From CAYQQK01 sp964420065 (GTDB lineage: Bacteria > Bacillota > Dethiobacteria > DTU022), in contig CAYQQK010000002.1 in NCBI GenBank assembly GCA_964420065.1, positions 62,001-126,000 on the forward strand: DNA of 64,000 nt. The letters are read 5' to 3'. Position numbers and translations under genes: made by a program. Below are positions 50,354 through 58,575 of the stretch, one piece after another (the stretch's first letter is position 1; every line of letters begins with the position of its first letter). The notes beneath the pieces were generated by a model. That model was not told the origin of the DNA. It worked only from the letters and a program-made list of their open reading frames with translations, and made no database searches.

Positions 50354-51372
50354 CAACCGCTCCTTTCGTAGATAATGGCCCGGTACACTTCCAGGTATGC
50401 ATCGACCATCCTTTCTACCGTAAAGCGTTCTTCGACCCATTCCCGGCAGCGGCCCCGGTTGATGGAATCCAAATCCTTTACCCGCGCCGCGGCATCGGAA
50501 AGATTGTCCACCAGAAAACCGGTTTCTCCCTCCCGGATCAATTCGGCCATGGAACCGCGGCGCATGGCAATGACCGGGGTTCCGCAGGCCATGGCTTCGA
50601 TCACGCTCAAACCAAATGGTTCGTCAAAATTGATCAGGTGCAGCAGCGCCCGCGCTCCGGACAGGAGAAGGCCTTTTTCGGGCGGTCCGACCGGGCCCAA
50701 AAAACGCACCCGGCACCCATCGATGAAAGGAGCAATAAAACGATCAAAGTAAGCCTGATCCTGAACAATACCGGCCAGAATCAGGGGTTGTCCCACCCGC
50801 TGCGCCAGTTGCACCGCTTCATGAGCGCCCTTGTCGGGGTGGATCCGCCCGAAAAACAGGAGATAATGACCGGGTTCCAACCGCACCGGGTACTGTTCCA
50901 CCGGAATCCCGTGATGCACCACGGCACGGTAGTCGAGGTCGGGATGGCGGTCGGCTGCGCTGATGGCCACGTATTCCACCCGGCCGTTGTAGCGCCGGTA
51001 AACCGGCAAAATGCGCGGCGATGAAAACCCGTGAATGGTAGTCAATACCGGTGTATTGACCAGGGCCGAATAGCTCAACGGCAGGAAATCGAAGTGGTTA
51101 TGGAAAAGATCGTAGTGGTGCGCTTTTTCGAAGGCCGCGGCGATATGCAGGCATTCCCATACTTTCGGGTCCAGCTCCGGGTCTTCGGAATAGGAGCGGG
51201 GGGCAATCCAGCGCAGAGTGGCCGCGTTAACCGAGTCACCGGTGGCAAAAAGAGTGACCGCGACCCCCCGGCGCACCAGTCCTTCAGTTAGCTGGCTCAC
51301 GACCCATTCCCATGGCCCGTAGTGGCGGGGCGGTGTCCGCCATGAAATCGGAGCCAGGACGGCAACTTTCAT
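50353..51372 (-). CDS. GT4 glycosyltransferase
   Basis: 339 residues, GT-B fold. Seen: VAVLAPISWRTPPRHYGPWEW at the N-terminus, LTTIHGFSSPR, a basic region, FFGRIHPDKGAHEAVQLA (donor domain start) and ARALLHLINFDEPFGLSVIEAMACGTPV with the EX7E pattern, then GETGFLVDN. Retaining mechanism and a sugar nucleotide donor are expected; with manC nearby GDP-mannose is a fair guess. Start uncertain: ATG 51372 has the family-like N-terminus, while ATG 51393 overlaps the GH130 stop and has AGGAGG only 1 nt upstream. Confidence 0.88.
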   Translation of the reverse strand: MKVAVLAPISWRTPPRHYGPWEWVVSQLTEGLVRRGVAVTLFATGDSVNAATLRWIAPRSYSEDPELDPKVWECLHIAAAFEKAHHYDLFHNHFDFLPLSYSALVNTPVLTTIHGFSSPRILPVYRRYNGRVEYVAISAADRHPDLDYRAVVHHGIPVEQYPVRLEPGHYLLFFGRIHPDKGAHEAVQLAQRVGQPLILAGIVQDQAYFDRFIAPFIDGCRVRFLGPVGPPEKGLLLSGARALLHLINFDEPFGLSVIEAMACGTPVIAMRRGSMAELIREGETGFLVDNLSDAAARVKDLDSINRGRCREWVEERFTVERMVDAYLEVYRAIIYERSG

Positions 51373-51377
51373 TTTTT

Positions 51378-52355
51378 TTACCAGGGTGTGCATTCCTCCT
51401 CTCGCGGATCGGGGCAGGCCAGCACCCTTTTCACAAGACGATCCAGGTTTGCGGTGGCCAGGCAAACCGAAGTATCCGCCGCGCCGTAATACATGCACAG
51501 CTCACCGGTTTCGGGGTTGACCACCGTTCCGGTCGGGAAGGTCACCCCGGGCACATCCCCGATACGTTCGTAGGGTTCGTACGGGCCGAAGAACCATTCG
51601 TCACAGCGACGGATGATCTTCCAGGGTCTTTCCAGGTCCAGCAGCGCCAGCCCAACCCGGTAGAGACTTCCCGAAACAGTTTTACGAACCCCGTGATAAA
51701 TGATCAACCAGCCTTCATCGGTTTCAATCGGCGGCGGTCCGAGCCCGACCCGGGTGCTGGCCCAGCCGGGACGAACCGGGATCAAAATTTTGTGTTCCCC
51801 CCAGTATTTCAGATCCGGGGAAAGGGCGATCCAGATGTGGGCTTCGCCGCGGATGATCGGCCGGTGGATGAGGACGTAGCAACCGTTGATCAGGCGGGGG
51901 AAAAGGGAAGCATCCTTGTCTTCCGGGGGCAACATCGGACCGCGACGGTCGAAAGTGCGCAGGTCCGGCGAGAGGGCCAGGGAAACCACGGGGCCGTCCT
52001 TGGAAAAGGAAACGTAGGTGATCGCATACTCTTTTCTTTCCTCAAGCCAGACGATCCGCGGATCCTCGATACCCCATTGTTCCTCGTTAAAGTCCGGTTC
52101 CGGCTTCAGGGCGGGGGCGTCGTCGATCTGCCACCCGGTCCGGCCGTCCTTGCTGCGGGCAAAAGTAAGATGGGAAAATCCCCGCATATCCTCTACCCGG
52201 ACCAGGAGATGCGTTTCGCCGTTATGTTTGATCGCACCGGGGTTAAAGGTCGCGTTGACGGGGTAAGGCCAGCGTTCCGGGGTCAGAATGGGGTTTCCTG
52301 CATAGCGGGTGAAATGATTGAGCCGGCGATTGTGATTGACGTACAATCCATTCAT
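51378..52355 (-). CDS. GH130 mannoside phosphorylase-like enzyme
   Basis: 325 residues, five-bladed beta-propeller. Seen: NPILTPERWPYPVNATFNPGAI, HLLVRVEDMRGFSHLTFARS, NEEQWGIEDPRIVWLEE (the family's acid Glu-Asp-Pro-Arg), KDASLFPRLINGCYVLIHRP and FPTGTVVNPETGELCMYYGAAD. GH130 enzymes phosphorolyse beta-mannosides (including beta-1,2-mannobiose and mannosyl-N-acetylglucosamine) giving mannose-1-phosphate. The ATG at 52355 follows AAGGAG. First gene of the mannose cluster, which could use it to recycle or build oligosaccharides. Confidence 0.92.
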   Translation of the reverse strand: MNGLYVNHNRRLNHFTRYAGNPILTPERWPYPVNATFNPGAIKHNGETHLLVRVEDMRGFSHLTFARSKDGRTGWQIDDAPALKPEPDFNEEQWGIEDPRIVWLEERKEYAITYVSFSKDGPVVSLALSPDLRTFDRRGPMLPPEDKDASLFPRLINGCYVLIHRPIIRGEAHIWIALSPDLKYWGEHKILIPVRPGWASTRVGLGPPPIETDEGWLIIYHGVRKTVSGSLYRVGLALLDLERPWKIIRRCDEWFFGPYEPYERIGDVPGVTFPTGTVVNPETGELCMYYGAADTSVCLATANLDRLVKRVLACPDPREEECTPW

Positions 52356-52496
52356 CCCGATTCTCCTTTTAAAATTTTAGGATTAATGCTTTAACCAGTA
52401 TATGCGGCCCGCGGACAACCGGTGAAGCCGCCATTGCGGTAGTATTTTCTACAGCAGCGGGGCAATGTCCTGCTTTGAAAGTTTCCCTCTGATTGA

Positions 52497-53093
52497 TCAA
52501 AGATGACGGGTGCAATTGCGGAAGGCCACCTGAAAGCCGGAAACGGTCCGGCGCACCAGGCTTAGCGATGCATTTTCAACCACGATCTCTCCAAAACGCT
52601 TTTCCGGCAACCCCAGCAAACGGAGCAGGAGAAGGCGTAAGGGGCCGCCGTGGCTTACGACAATCACCGGTCCCGCCCCGCGAGCGGCATACCCGGCAAA
52701 GAAGGACCAGGTCCGTTCCATGACCTGTCGCGCGGTCTCGCCTCCCGGAGGGGCAAACCGGAACGGATCGCGCAGCCAGGCCTGCATCGCCTCCGGGCCG
52801 GCCGTTTCGGCCTCATCGAAGGTCAGTCCCTCCCAGGCCCCAAAATCGGCCTCGCGCAGGGCCGGGTCGGCGGCCGGTTCCAGGCCCAGCCGTTCGCCGA
52901 GCAGTATTGCGGTCTGCAACGCCCGCCCCAGATCGCTGGAACAAAGCCGCCGCGCCCCGGATGCGGCCAGACGCTCCGCCAGGCGCCGGGATTGTCGCAA
53001 CCCTTCCGGCGAAAGCGGGGTTTCACTGCGTCCGCAGTAGCGCCGCTCTTTATTCGCCTCGGTCAGACCGTGTCGCACCAGGTAAAGGCACAT
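52497..53093 (-). CDS. cobC: Alpha-ribazole phosphatase-like histidine phosphatase
   Basis: 198-residue histidine phosphatase. Seen: YLVRHGLTEANKERRYCGR with the catalytic RHG, CSSDLGRALQTA, EADFGAWEG and VVSHGGPLRLLLL with the second catalytic His. In cobalamin synthesis CobC dephosphorylates alpha-ribazole-5-phosphate or cobalamin phosphate. Its start overlaps the cobT 3' end by 44 bp, which supports this role over a phosphoglycerate mutase. Last gene of the corrinoid operon. Confidence 0.9.
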   Translation of the reverse strand: MCLYLVRHGLTEANKERRYCGRSETPLSPEGLRQSRRLAERLAASGARRLCSSDLGRALQTAILLGERLGLEPAADPALREADFGAWEGLTFDEAETAGPEAMQAWLRDPFRFAPPGGETARQVMERTWSFFAGYAARGAGPVIVVSHGGPLRLLLLRLLGLPEKRFGEIVVENASLSLVRRTVSGFQVAFRNCTRHL

Positions 53094-54165
53094 CGGCCGG
53101 TTCCCCCCCCCGGTTGCTCACTCCCGCCTCCCCGAAAGTAGCCATCTCGGCGGTGCATCGGGCGACGGCTTCGACCAACTGCATCGCCAGGACCGCCCCG
53201 GTTCCCTCGCCGAGACACATTTCCAAATGCAAGAGGGGCTTCAACCCGAGATGATCGAGGATCAGGGCATGACCCGGTTCAGCCGAAAGGTGGGACGGAA
53301 GCAGGTAGGAAAAGGCCGCCGGGCAAAGGGCCGCCGCGATCAGTGCGGCAACGGTGGAGATAAAACCGTCAAGAACCAGTGGAAGACGGCACGAGGCCCC
53401 GCCCAGGATCAACCCGGCCAGGCCGGCAATTTCCAGTCCCCCCACCTTTTCCAGCACCTCCAAAGGATCATGCGGATCCGGTGCATGCCGGGACAGGGCC
53501 TGTGCCACCACCGCCTTTTTGCGGGCCAGCCCGGCTTGATCCAGCCCCGTCCCCCGGCCGACCAGGTCCGCCACCGGCAGGCCGGTCATGGCCGCGGCCA
53601 CGGCGCTGCTGGCACAGGTGTTGCCGATACCCATCTCGCCGGTGGCCAGAAGCCGGGTCCCTTTGTCCGCCGCCGTACGGGCCAGGCTCACCCCGGTCCA
53701 TAGCGCCTTCTCCACCTCGGGCCGGCTCATCGCTCTTTCCCGCAAAAAGTTGCCCGTGCCTCGGCGCACTTTGGCGCAGGTGATCCCGGGCCGGTCCAGG
53801 TCGGCCGCCACGCCCAGATCGACCACCTGCACCTCCGCTCCGGCCTGGCGGGCGAGGACATTGATCGCCGCGCCGCCGTCCAAAAAATTGTGCACCATCT
53901 GAGCGGTCACCTCCCGCGGATAGGCACTGACCCCCTCGGCGGTCACGCCGTGATCCGCAGCCATGATGACCACGGTTTTTTTTGCAGCTGCCGGAAAGGT
54001 CGCCCCGGTAATGCCGGCCAGGCGGATCGCCAGTTCTTCAAGCCGTCCCAGGCTGCCGGCCGGTTTGCTGAGGCAATCCAGCCTGACCCGAGTTTTTTCC
54101 GCCGCCTCCCGGTCCAGGGGACCGATGGAAGCAAACAGTGTTTTCAGTTTTGCATCGCTGGACAT
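53050..54165 (-). CDS. cobT: Nicotinate-nucleotide--dimethylbenzimidazole phosphoribosyltransferase
   Basis: Makes alpha-ribazole-5-phosphate from nicotinate mononucleotide and a lower-ligand base. 371 residues. Seen: SKPAGSLGRLEELAIRLAGITG, VIMAADHGVTAEGVSAYP, FLDGGAAINVLAR, TGEMGIGNTCASSAV, GRGTGLD and the C-terminal LEMCLGEGTGAVLAM with the catalytic glutamate. No base-making bza genes are seen here, so the benzimidazole comes from elsewhere or outside. The last 44 nt overlap cobC. Confidence 0.96.
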   Translation of the reverse strand: MSSDAKLKTLFASIGPLDREAAEKTRVRLDCLSKPAGSLGRLEELAIRLAGITGATFPAAAKKTVVIMAADHGVTAEGVSAYPREVTAQMVHNFLDGGAAINVLARQAGAEVQVVDLGVAADLDRPGITCAKVRRGTGNFLRERAMSRPEVEKALWTGVSLARTAADKGTRLLATGEMGIGNTCASSAVAAAMTGLPVADLVGRGTGLDQAGLARKKAVVAQALSRHAPDPHDPLEVLEKVGGLEIAGLAGLILGGASCRLPLVLDGFISTVAALIAAALCPAAFSYLLPSHLSAEPGHALILDHLGLKPLLHLEMCLGEGTGAVLAMQLVEAVARCTAEMATFGEAGVSNRGGEPADVPLPGATRSDRGE

Positions 54166-54208
54166 AAGATTTTTCCTCCCAGGATCTTTGATTTATGGAT
54201 CGATCGGC

Positions 54209-55327
54209 CTAGTCCAGTCTGGAAGAAGCGGCGGGACCTCCGACATCCCCCAAGCGACGCGAAAGTTCGCGCAGCAACACCTTGTTTTCCTCCCGCCCCC
54301 GCACCGCCACCCGGAAATAACTGCGGTCCAACCCGCTAAAATTGGAGGCGTCACGGATCAGAATACCGCGGGCGGCCAGATCTGCAAAAAGGTCCGGCGC
54401 GGCAAGCGCGGTCGTGCGGAGCTGGAGCAGCAAAAAATTGGCTGCAGCGGGGTAGACCCGCAGGCCTGGCTCTTTGCGCAGCCCTGCAAGCAAAAAAGAC
54501 TTTTCCCGGCCGATCTCCTCCACGGTGCGGCGCTGGAAATCCCGGTCGGCCAGGCAGTACAAACCGGCCCTCTGGGCCAGGGCGTTTACCCGCCACGGAT
54601 CTCCCCGGGCCGTCAGCGCCCCGATCCGGTCCCGCGGGCCGCAGAGATAACCGAGGCGCAGCCCGGGCAGGGCCCAGAGCTTGGTCAGCGAGGTCACAAC
54701 CCACAGGTTTTCCCGCTCCAGCCTGTCCAGGCTTTCCCGAAGGGGCCACCGGGTCAGGGGAAAGAAGCTTTCGTCCACCAGCAGCGTGATCCCCCGGATC
54801 CGGGCTTCTTTGATAATCTCCTCCAGGATCGGCCGGCTCCAGCCGGTTCCGGTGGGATTGTTCGGGTTGCAGAGGACAAGAAAATCACACCCCGCGAACG
54901 CCGCCATGAAGGCCTGTCGGTCGAACGGGGTCCCGGGCGGCATGAAAAAAGGGACCACCCGGGCGCCGACCAGCTCCGCCGCCCGGGCATATTCGGAAAA
55001 GGAAGGCACCGGCAACAAGACCCGGCGCGGTTGCAGGTAGAGAAAAAGAAGGTGGATCAGCTCCGTGGCCCCGTTACCCAGAAGCAGCCGGGCCGCGGGC
55101 AGCTCCAGATGCTCGGCCAGGGTCCGGCGCAAAAGTGAAGCCTGGGGCACGGGATAGCGAACCACCTCTTCAAGGTGCTGCGCCAGGTGCGTGAGCAGTC
55201 CCGGCGGGGGGCCAAGGGGATTGATATTGCTGCTGAAATCAAGAAATTCTGCGGGTGCACGCCCAAAACGCCGCGCTGCCGCCTGCAGGTTACCGCCGTG
55301 ACCGCCCGCTTCCTTCCTCTGTTTCAC
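54209..55327 (-). CDS. cobD: L-threonine-O-3-phosphate decarboxylase (CobD type)
   Basis: PLP-dependent class I aminotransferase-fold decarboxylase producing aminopropanol phosphate for the nucleotide loop. 372 residues. Seen: FLDFSSNINPLGPP, YPVPQASLLRRTLAEHL, LLGNGATELIHLLF, LCNPNNPTGTGWSRP and SLTKLWALPGLRLGYLCGP with the PLP lysine. The GTG at 55327 follows GGAGTG; a longer frame reading back into cobS has no support. Gene order next to cobS, cbiB and cobT backs the cobalamin role over histidinol-phosphate aminotransferase, its close relative. Confidence 0.93.
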   Translation of the reverse strand: MKQRKEAGGHGGNLQAAARRFGRAPAEFLDFSSNINPLGPPPGLLTHLAQHLEEVVRYPVPQASLLRRTLAEHLELPAARLLLGNGATELIHLLFLYLQPRRVLLPVPSFSEYARAAELVGARVVPFFMPPGTPFDRQAFMAAFAGCDFLVLCNPNNPTGTGWSRPILEEIIKEARIRGITLLVDESFFPLTRWPLRESLDRLERENLWVVTSLTKLWALPGLRLGYLCGPRDRIGALTARGDPWRVNALAQRAGLYCLADRDFQRRTVEEIGREKSFLLAGLRKEPGLRVYPAAANFLLLQLRTTALAAPDLFADLAARGILIRDASNFSGLDRSYFRVAVRGREENKVLLRELSRRLGDVGGPAASSRLD

Positions 55328-55365
55328 CGGATCGTCACTCCTTTCACCGGGGTCGGGCCCCCCAC

Positions 55366-56121
55366 TCAGACCGCGAAGGAAAGAAGCGCCCCCCACAGCA
55401 ATAAAAGTTCCGCCCCTTCGCAGACCGCGCCGAGGGTATCGCCGGTCAGACCGCCCAATTTTCGGTTCAAACCGGCGGCCAGCAGGAACGAACCGCCCAG
55501 GGATCCAAAGAGGGCGACGACAAGTGTAAAAAGATGGGCCCGGTAGAACCAGAAAACCGCTCCGGCGGGGATCAGCGCCAGTCCGGAAGCGGCGAGAGCC
55601 TCCTTTCCACCCAGGGCAGACACGAAGAGCAGTCCCAGCCCTTCTTTTCGCGCCGCCTTTCCGGCCGCTCCGGCCAAAACCATGGCCCAGCGCCCGGCCA
55701 GGGGCATCAGCAGCAGCGCCGCGATGAAACAACCCGCCGGCAGGGCAACCAGGGCCGCAAATTTGCCGAGATGCAACAGGATCAACACGGAAGCCCCCAT
55801 CGGGCCGACCGCGCCGTCTTTCATGATCTGCAGCGCCTTTTCCCGGACAAGCCCTCCGGCCAGAGCGTCGGCCGTGTCGGCCACCCCGTCCAGGTGCAAG
55901 CCCCGGGTACAAAGAAAATTCAAGATCAGCACCAGAACGGCGGCCGGGGCAACCCCGGTCACCGGGCGAACGACCAGGCCGACCACACCGTAGCACAACC
56001 CGAGCAGGGCACCGACCAGGGGAAAGAAGGGCGCCGCCTCCGCCAGGCCCCGGGACGGCAGGACCGTGTTCCCGGCCGGGAACACGGTCAGAAATGACAG
56101 AGCCAGCCGGAAACGCTGCAC
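55366..56121 (-). CDS. cobS: Adenosylcobinamide-GDP ribazoletransferase
   Basis: Joins AdoCbi-GDP to alpha-ribazole, the final ring-to-loop linkage, in the membrane. 251 residues and about six helices. Seen: RLALSFLTVFPAG, FFPLVGALLGLCYGVV, GLHLDGVADTADAL (conserved Asp residues), KDGAVGPMGASVLIL and LNRKLGGLTGDTLGAVCEGAE. The GTG at 56121 has GGGGAGG 7 nt upstream and overlaps the cbiB stop by 1 nt. The frame extends far upstream through cbiB without support. Confidence 0.94.
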   Translation of the reverse strand: MQRFRLALSFLTVFPAGNTVLPSRGLAEAAPFFPLVGALLGLCYGVVGLVVRPVTGVAPAAVLVLILNFLCTRGLHLDGVADTADALAGGLVREKALQIMKDGAVGPMGASVLILLHLGKFAALVALPAGCFIAALLLMPLAGRWAMVLAGAAGKAARKEGLGLLFVSALGGKEALAASGLALIPAGAVFWFYRAHLFTLVVALFGSLGGSFLLAAGLNRKLGGLTGDTLGAVCEGAELLLLWGALLSFAV

Positions 56122-57107
56122 TACCACACCTCCCCGAGCAGAGATATGCCCACCGTCAGCACCAGCGCCAGACCGAGCAGCACCAGCGCGGCCGTCCGGA
56201 AAAGGGCCAGCGCGGGCCGGAGATCTCCGGCCCGGGGCGGGCGGCCGGCGCGGTTGATCCGGGGCCGCTCCGTTTTCTGCCCGGCATAATCGGCCGCCCC
56301 GCCGAGACGCAGTCCGAGCAGCCCGGCGGCAGCCGCTTCCGGCCAGGCGCTGTTCGGACTGGCGTGGCGCCGGCGGTCGGTGCGCAGTACCGCCAGCCCC
56401 CTTTTCCAGGGCAGGCCCCGCAGTGCACCGGCCAGGAGCAACGCCCCCGCCGTGAGGCGGGACGGGATGAAGCCAAAAAGGTCGTCGGTGCGGGCAGCGG
56501 CCCACCCAAAATGTAGGTAGCGCCGGTCGCGGTAGCCGAGCATCGAATCGAGGGTATTCACCGCTTTGTAACAGAGTGCCAGGGGAGCGCCACCCAGGGA
56601 AGCATAAAACAGGGGCGCCGCCACCCCGTCGGCCGTGTTTTCAAATAGGCTCTCCAGGGCGGCCCGGGCGATCCCGCTCTCATCCAGGCCGGCGGTATCA
56701 CGGCTGACCAGCCGGGAAACCTGCCGGCGAGCCCCCTCCAGATCGCCGGCCAGAAGGGGGGCTTCAACCCGTTTCACGTGCCCGATCAGATCCCGCACCG
56801 ACAGGGCGGTATAGATCAGCACAGCCGAAAAGATCGCCGCCGGAATTGCACCCCAACGGGCGGCCAGCAACGCCGCCGGGAAAAAGGCACAGCAGCAAGT
56901 CCCCCCCGCCACCAGGAGCACCACCGCCGCCCCGGCTGCCTTCTGCCCGGCTGCACCCATCCCCGGCCGGAGGAACAATTTTTCAAGGGCGGCTATGGCC
57001 CACCCGATCCCCCGCACCGGGTGCGGCAGCCCCTGCGGATCTCCCAGCACCAGGTCGCCGCAGTAGGCCGCCGCCAGGAGCGCTGCCGCCAGAAAGGGCC
57101 CCGTCAC
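56121..57107 (-). CDS. cbiB: Cobinamide-phosphate synthase (CbiB)
   Basis: Membrane enzyme attaching aminopropanol (phosphate) to adenosylcobyric acid. 328 residues. Seen: DLVLGDPQGLPHPVRGIG near the N-terminus, DLIGHVKRVEAPLLAGDLEGARRQVSRLVSRDT, the hallmark ENTADGVAAPLFYASLGGAPLALCYKAVNTLDSMLGYR, and several helices. The GTG at 57107 overlaps the cbiP stop as GTGA (4 bp). Note that the gene name cobD is used for this enzyme in some organisms; here the decarboxylase carries it. Confidence 0.95.
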   Translation of the reverse strand: MTGPFLAAALLAAAYCGDLVLGDPQGLPHPVRGIGWAIAALEKLFLRPGMGAAGQKAAGAAVVLLVAGGTCCCAFFPAALLAARWGAIPAAIFSAVLIYTALSVRDLIGHVKRVEAPLLAGDLEGARRQVSRLVSRDTAGLDESGIARAALESLFENTADGVAAPLFYASLGGAPLALCYKAVNTLDSMLGYRDRRYLHFGWAAARTDDLFGFIPSRLTAGALLLAGALRGLPWKRGLAVLRTDRRRHASPNSAWPEAAAAGLLGLRLGGAADYAGQKTERPRINRAGRPPRAGDLRPALALFRTAALVLLGLALVLTVGISLLGEVW

Positions 57108-57934
57108 GGCCTTGATCCGCCCGGACCGGCCGGACCGGCGGCGGTAAGGCCGGTTACTGCATAGAGCTGCTCCAGGTCCAGGCAAAGGCGAACGTCCGCC
57201 GCCAGGCGATCATAGGCGTCCTCGTCCCAATCTCCGTCTTCCCCGGTCCTGAGCCAGGGGATTACCCCCAGTACGGGCAGCGCGGTGATCCGTTCCAGCT
57301 CTTCCAGGCCCGGTTCAAGGAGAGCCCGTTGCCCCCGGAACTTGTTGATCACCATCCCCCGCACCCGCCGCTTTTCCTCCTCTTCCAGAAGCAGCATCGT
57401 CCCGGCGAGGGCGGCAAAAACCCCGCCCCGGTCGATATCTCCGACCAGAAGCACCGGAGCCCCGGTCAGGGCGGCCAGGCCCATGTTCACGAAATCGCCG
57501 TCACGCAGGTTGATCTCGGCCGGGCTGCCCGCACCTTCGAGCACCACGCAGTCAAACTCCCGCGCCAGGCTGCGGTAGGACTCTTCGACCAGTGCCCCGA
57601 GCTCCGCTTTCCGGGCATAATATTCAAGGGCATCCATGCGGCCGTATCTTTTTCCGGCCGCGATCACTTCCATTTTCCCGCCGGGAGCCGGCTTGAGCAA
57701 AACCGGGTTCATGCGCACCTCCGGCTCCAGCCCGCAAGCCCCGGCCTGGATCGCCTGCGTTCGCGCTATTTCGAGCCCCTCCGGGGTCACGGCGGTAGTC
57801 GAACTCATGTTCTGCGCCTTGAAGGGCGCCACCCGGTAACCGTCCTGCCTGAAAATTCGGCACAGGGCCGTCACGAGCAGGCTTTTCCCGACCGACGAAC
57901 CGGTACCCTGGATCATGATCTTCACGGCTGCCAT
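57104..57934 (-). CDS. cbiP: Cobyric acid synthase, N-terminal ATPase half only
   Basis: 276 residues; full-length cobyric acid synthase (CobQ/CbiP) is about 500. Seen: the complete N-terminal dethiobiotin-synthetase-like ATPase: MIQGTGSSVGKSLLVTALC, FKAQNMSSTTAVTPEGLEI, RMNPVLLKPAPGG, LEGAGSPAEINLRDGDF, VGDIDRGGVFAALAGT and VLGVIPWLR. The following class I glutaminase domain (catalytic Cys, then His and Glu) is absent; the frame ends after a Gly-rich ending (GPAGPGGSRP) and overlaps cbiB by 4 bp. It may be truncated, use free ammonia or recruit a separate glutaminase. The ATG at 57934 follows AAGGTGAG. Confidence 0.9.
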   Translation of the reverse strand: MAAVKIMIQGTGSSVGKSLLVTALCRIFRQDGYRVAPFKAQNMSSTTAVTPEGLEIARTQAIQAGACGLEPEVRMNPVLLKPAPGGKMEVIAAGKRYGRMDALEYYARKAELGALVEESYRSLAREFDCVVLEGAGSPAEINLRDGDFVNMGLAALTGAPVLLVGDIDRGGVFAALAGTMLLLEEEEKRRVRGMVINKFRGQRALLEPGLEELERITALPVLGVIPWLRTGEDGDWDEDAYDRLAADVRLCLDLEQLYAVTGLTAAGPAGPGGSRP

Positions 57935-57952
57935 CTGCTGCTCACCTTCCCC

Positions 57953-58528
57953 CTATTTGATCCGCTGCGGCAAGCCGCAGACCGTCCACCAGACTTCATC
58001 GGCGGCAGCGGCGGCGGCCTGGTTGGCCCGTCCGGCAAGGTCCCGGAAAAGCCGTCCAAGGAAGGACTCGGGCACAACCCCCAGTCCGACCTCATTGGTC
58101 ACCAGAGCCACCCCGGCCCGGCATTCCCGCAGCTTCCGGCTCAAATAAACCGCGTAATCAAGGGCCCGGCGAGCCCTGAAATGGAAGGCGGCCCGCCCCG
58201 TATCTTTTTTCCCGCCGGCCCCGTTCAAAAGGCGGTTACTGAGCAGAACGGTCAGGCAGTCCAGGAGAAAGAATACCTCCGGCGAATCTTCAGCTTCGAT
58301 CACGCGGTGGGGATTGCGGCTCTCCTCGATCGTGCGAAAGGAAGCAGGACGGCGGCGGCGGTGGATCGCGATGCGCCTTCGCATTTCCGGGTCACCCGCA
58401 ACCGCGGTGGCGATATAGATCACTTTTTTCCCCGAAACGGCGGCCACGTTCTCGGCAAAGGTGCTTTTGCCGCTGCGCGCTCCTCCGGTGACCAGGATGA
58501 AGACACCCCGCTGCCGCTTCTTTTCCAC
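57953..58528 (-). CDS. cobU: Adenosylcobinamide kinase/guanylyltransferase
   Basis: Bifunctional enzyme phosphorylating adenosylcobinamide and converting it to AdoCbi-GDP, which is the entry point for cobinamide salvage. 191 residues. Seen: Walker A LVTGGARSGKSTFAE, the ATAVAGDPEMRRRIAIHRRRR segment with the guanylylated His, LLDCLTVLLSN and TNEVGLGVVP. The GTG at 58528 follows GGAGGGG at 5 nt. 18 bp upstream of cbiP's start on the same transcript. Confidence 0.95.
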   Translation of the reverse strand: MEKKRQRGVFILVTGGARSGKSTFAENVAAVSGKKVIYIATAVAGDPEMRRRIAIHRRRRPASFRTIEESRNPHRVIEAEDSPEVFFLLDCLTVLLSNRLLNGAGGKKDTGRAAFHFRARRALDYAVYLSRKLRECRAGVALVTNEVGLGVVPESFLGRLFRDLAGRANQAAAAAADEVWWTVCGLPQRIK

Positions 58529-58575
58529 CGCATCCCCTCCCTATGTGTTGCTGCGACCTGGCCCCGGTAACACCC

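Noticed and set aside
54209..55996. 595-residue reading of cobD
   Set aside because: The first 220 codons lie inside cobS in another frame; the GTG at 55327 has a good ribosome site and gives the family length.
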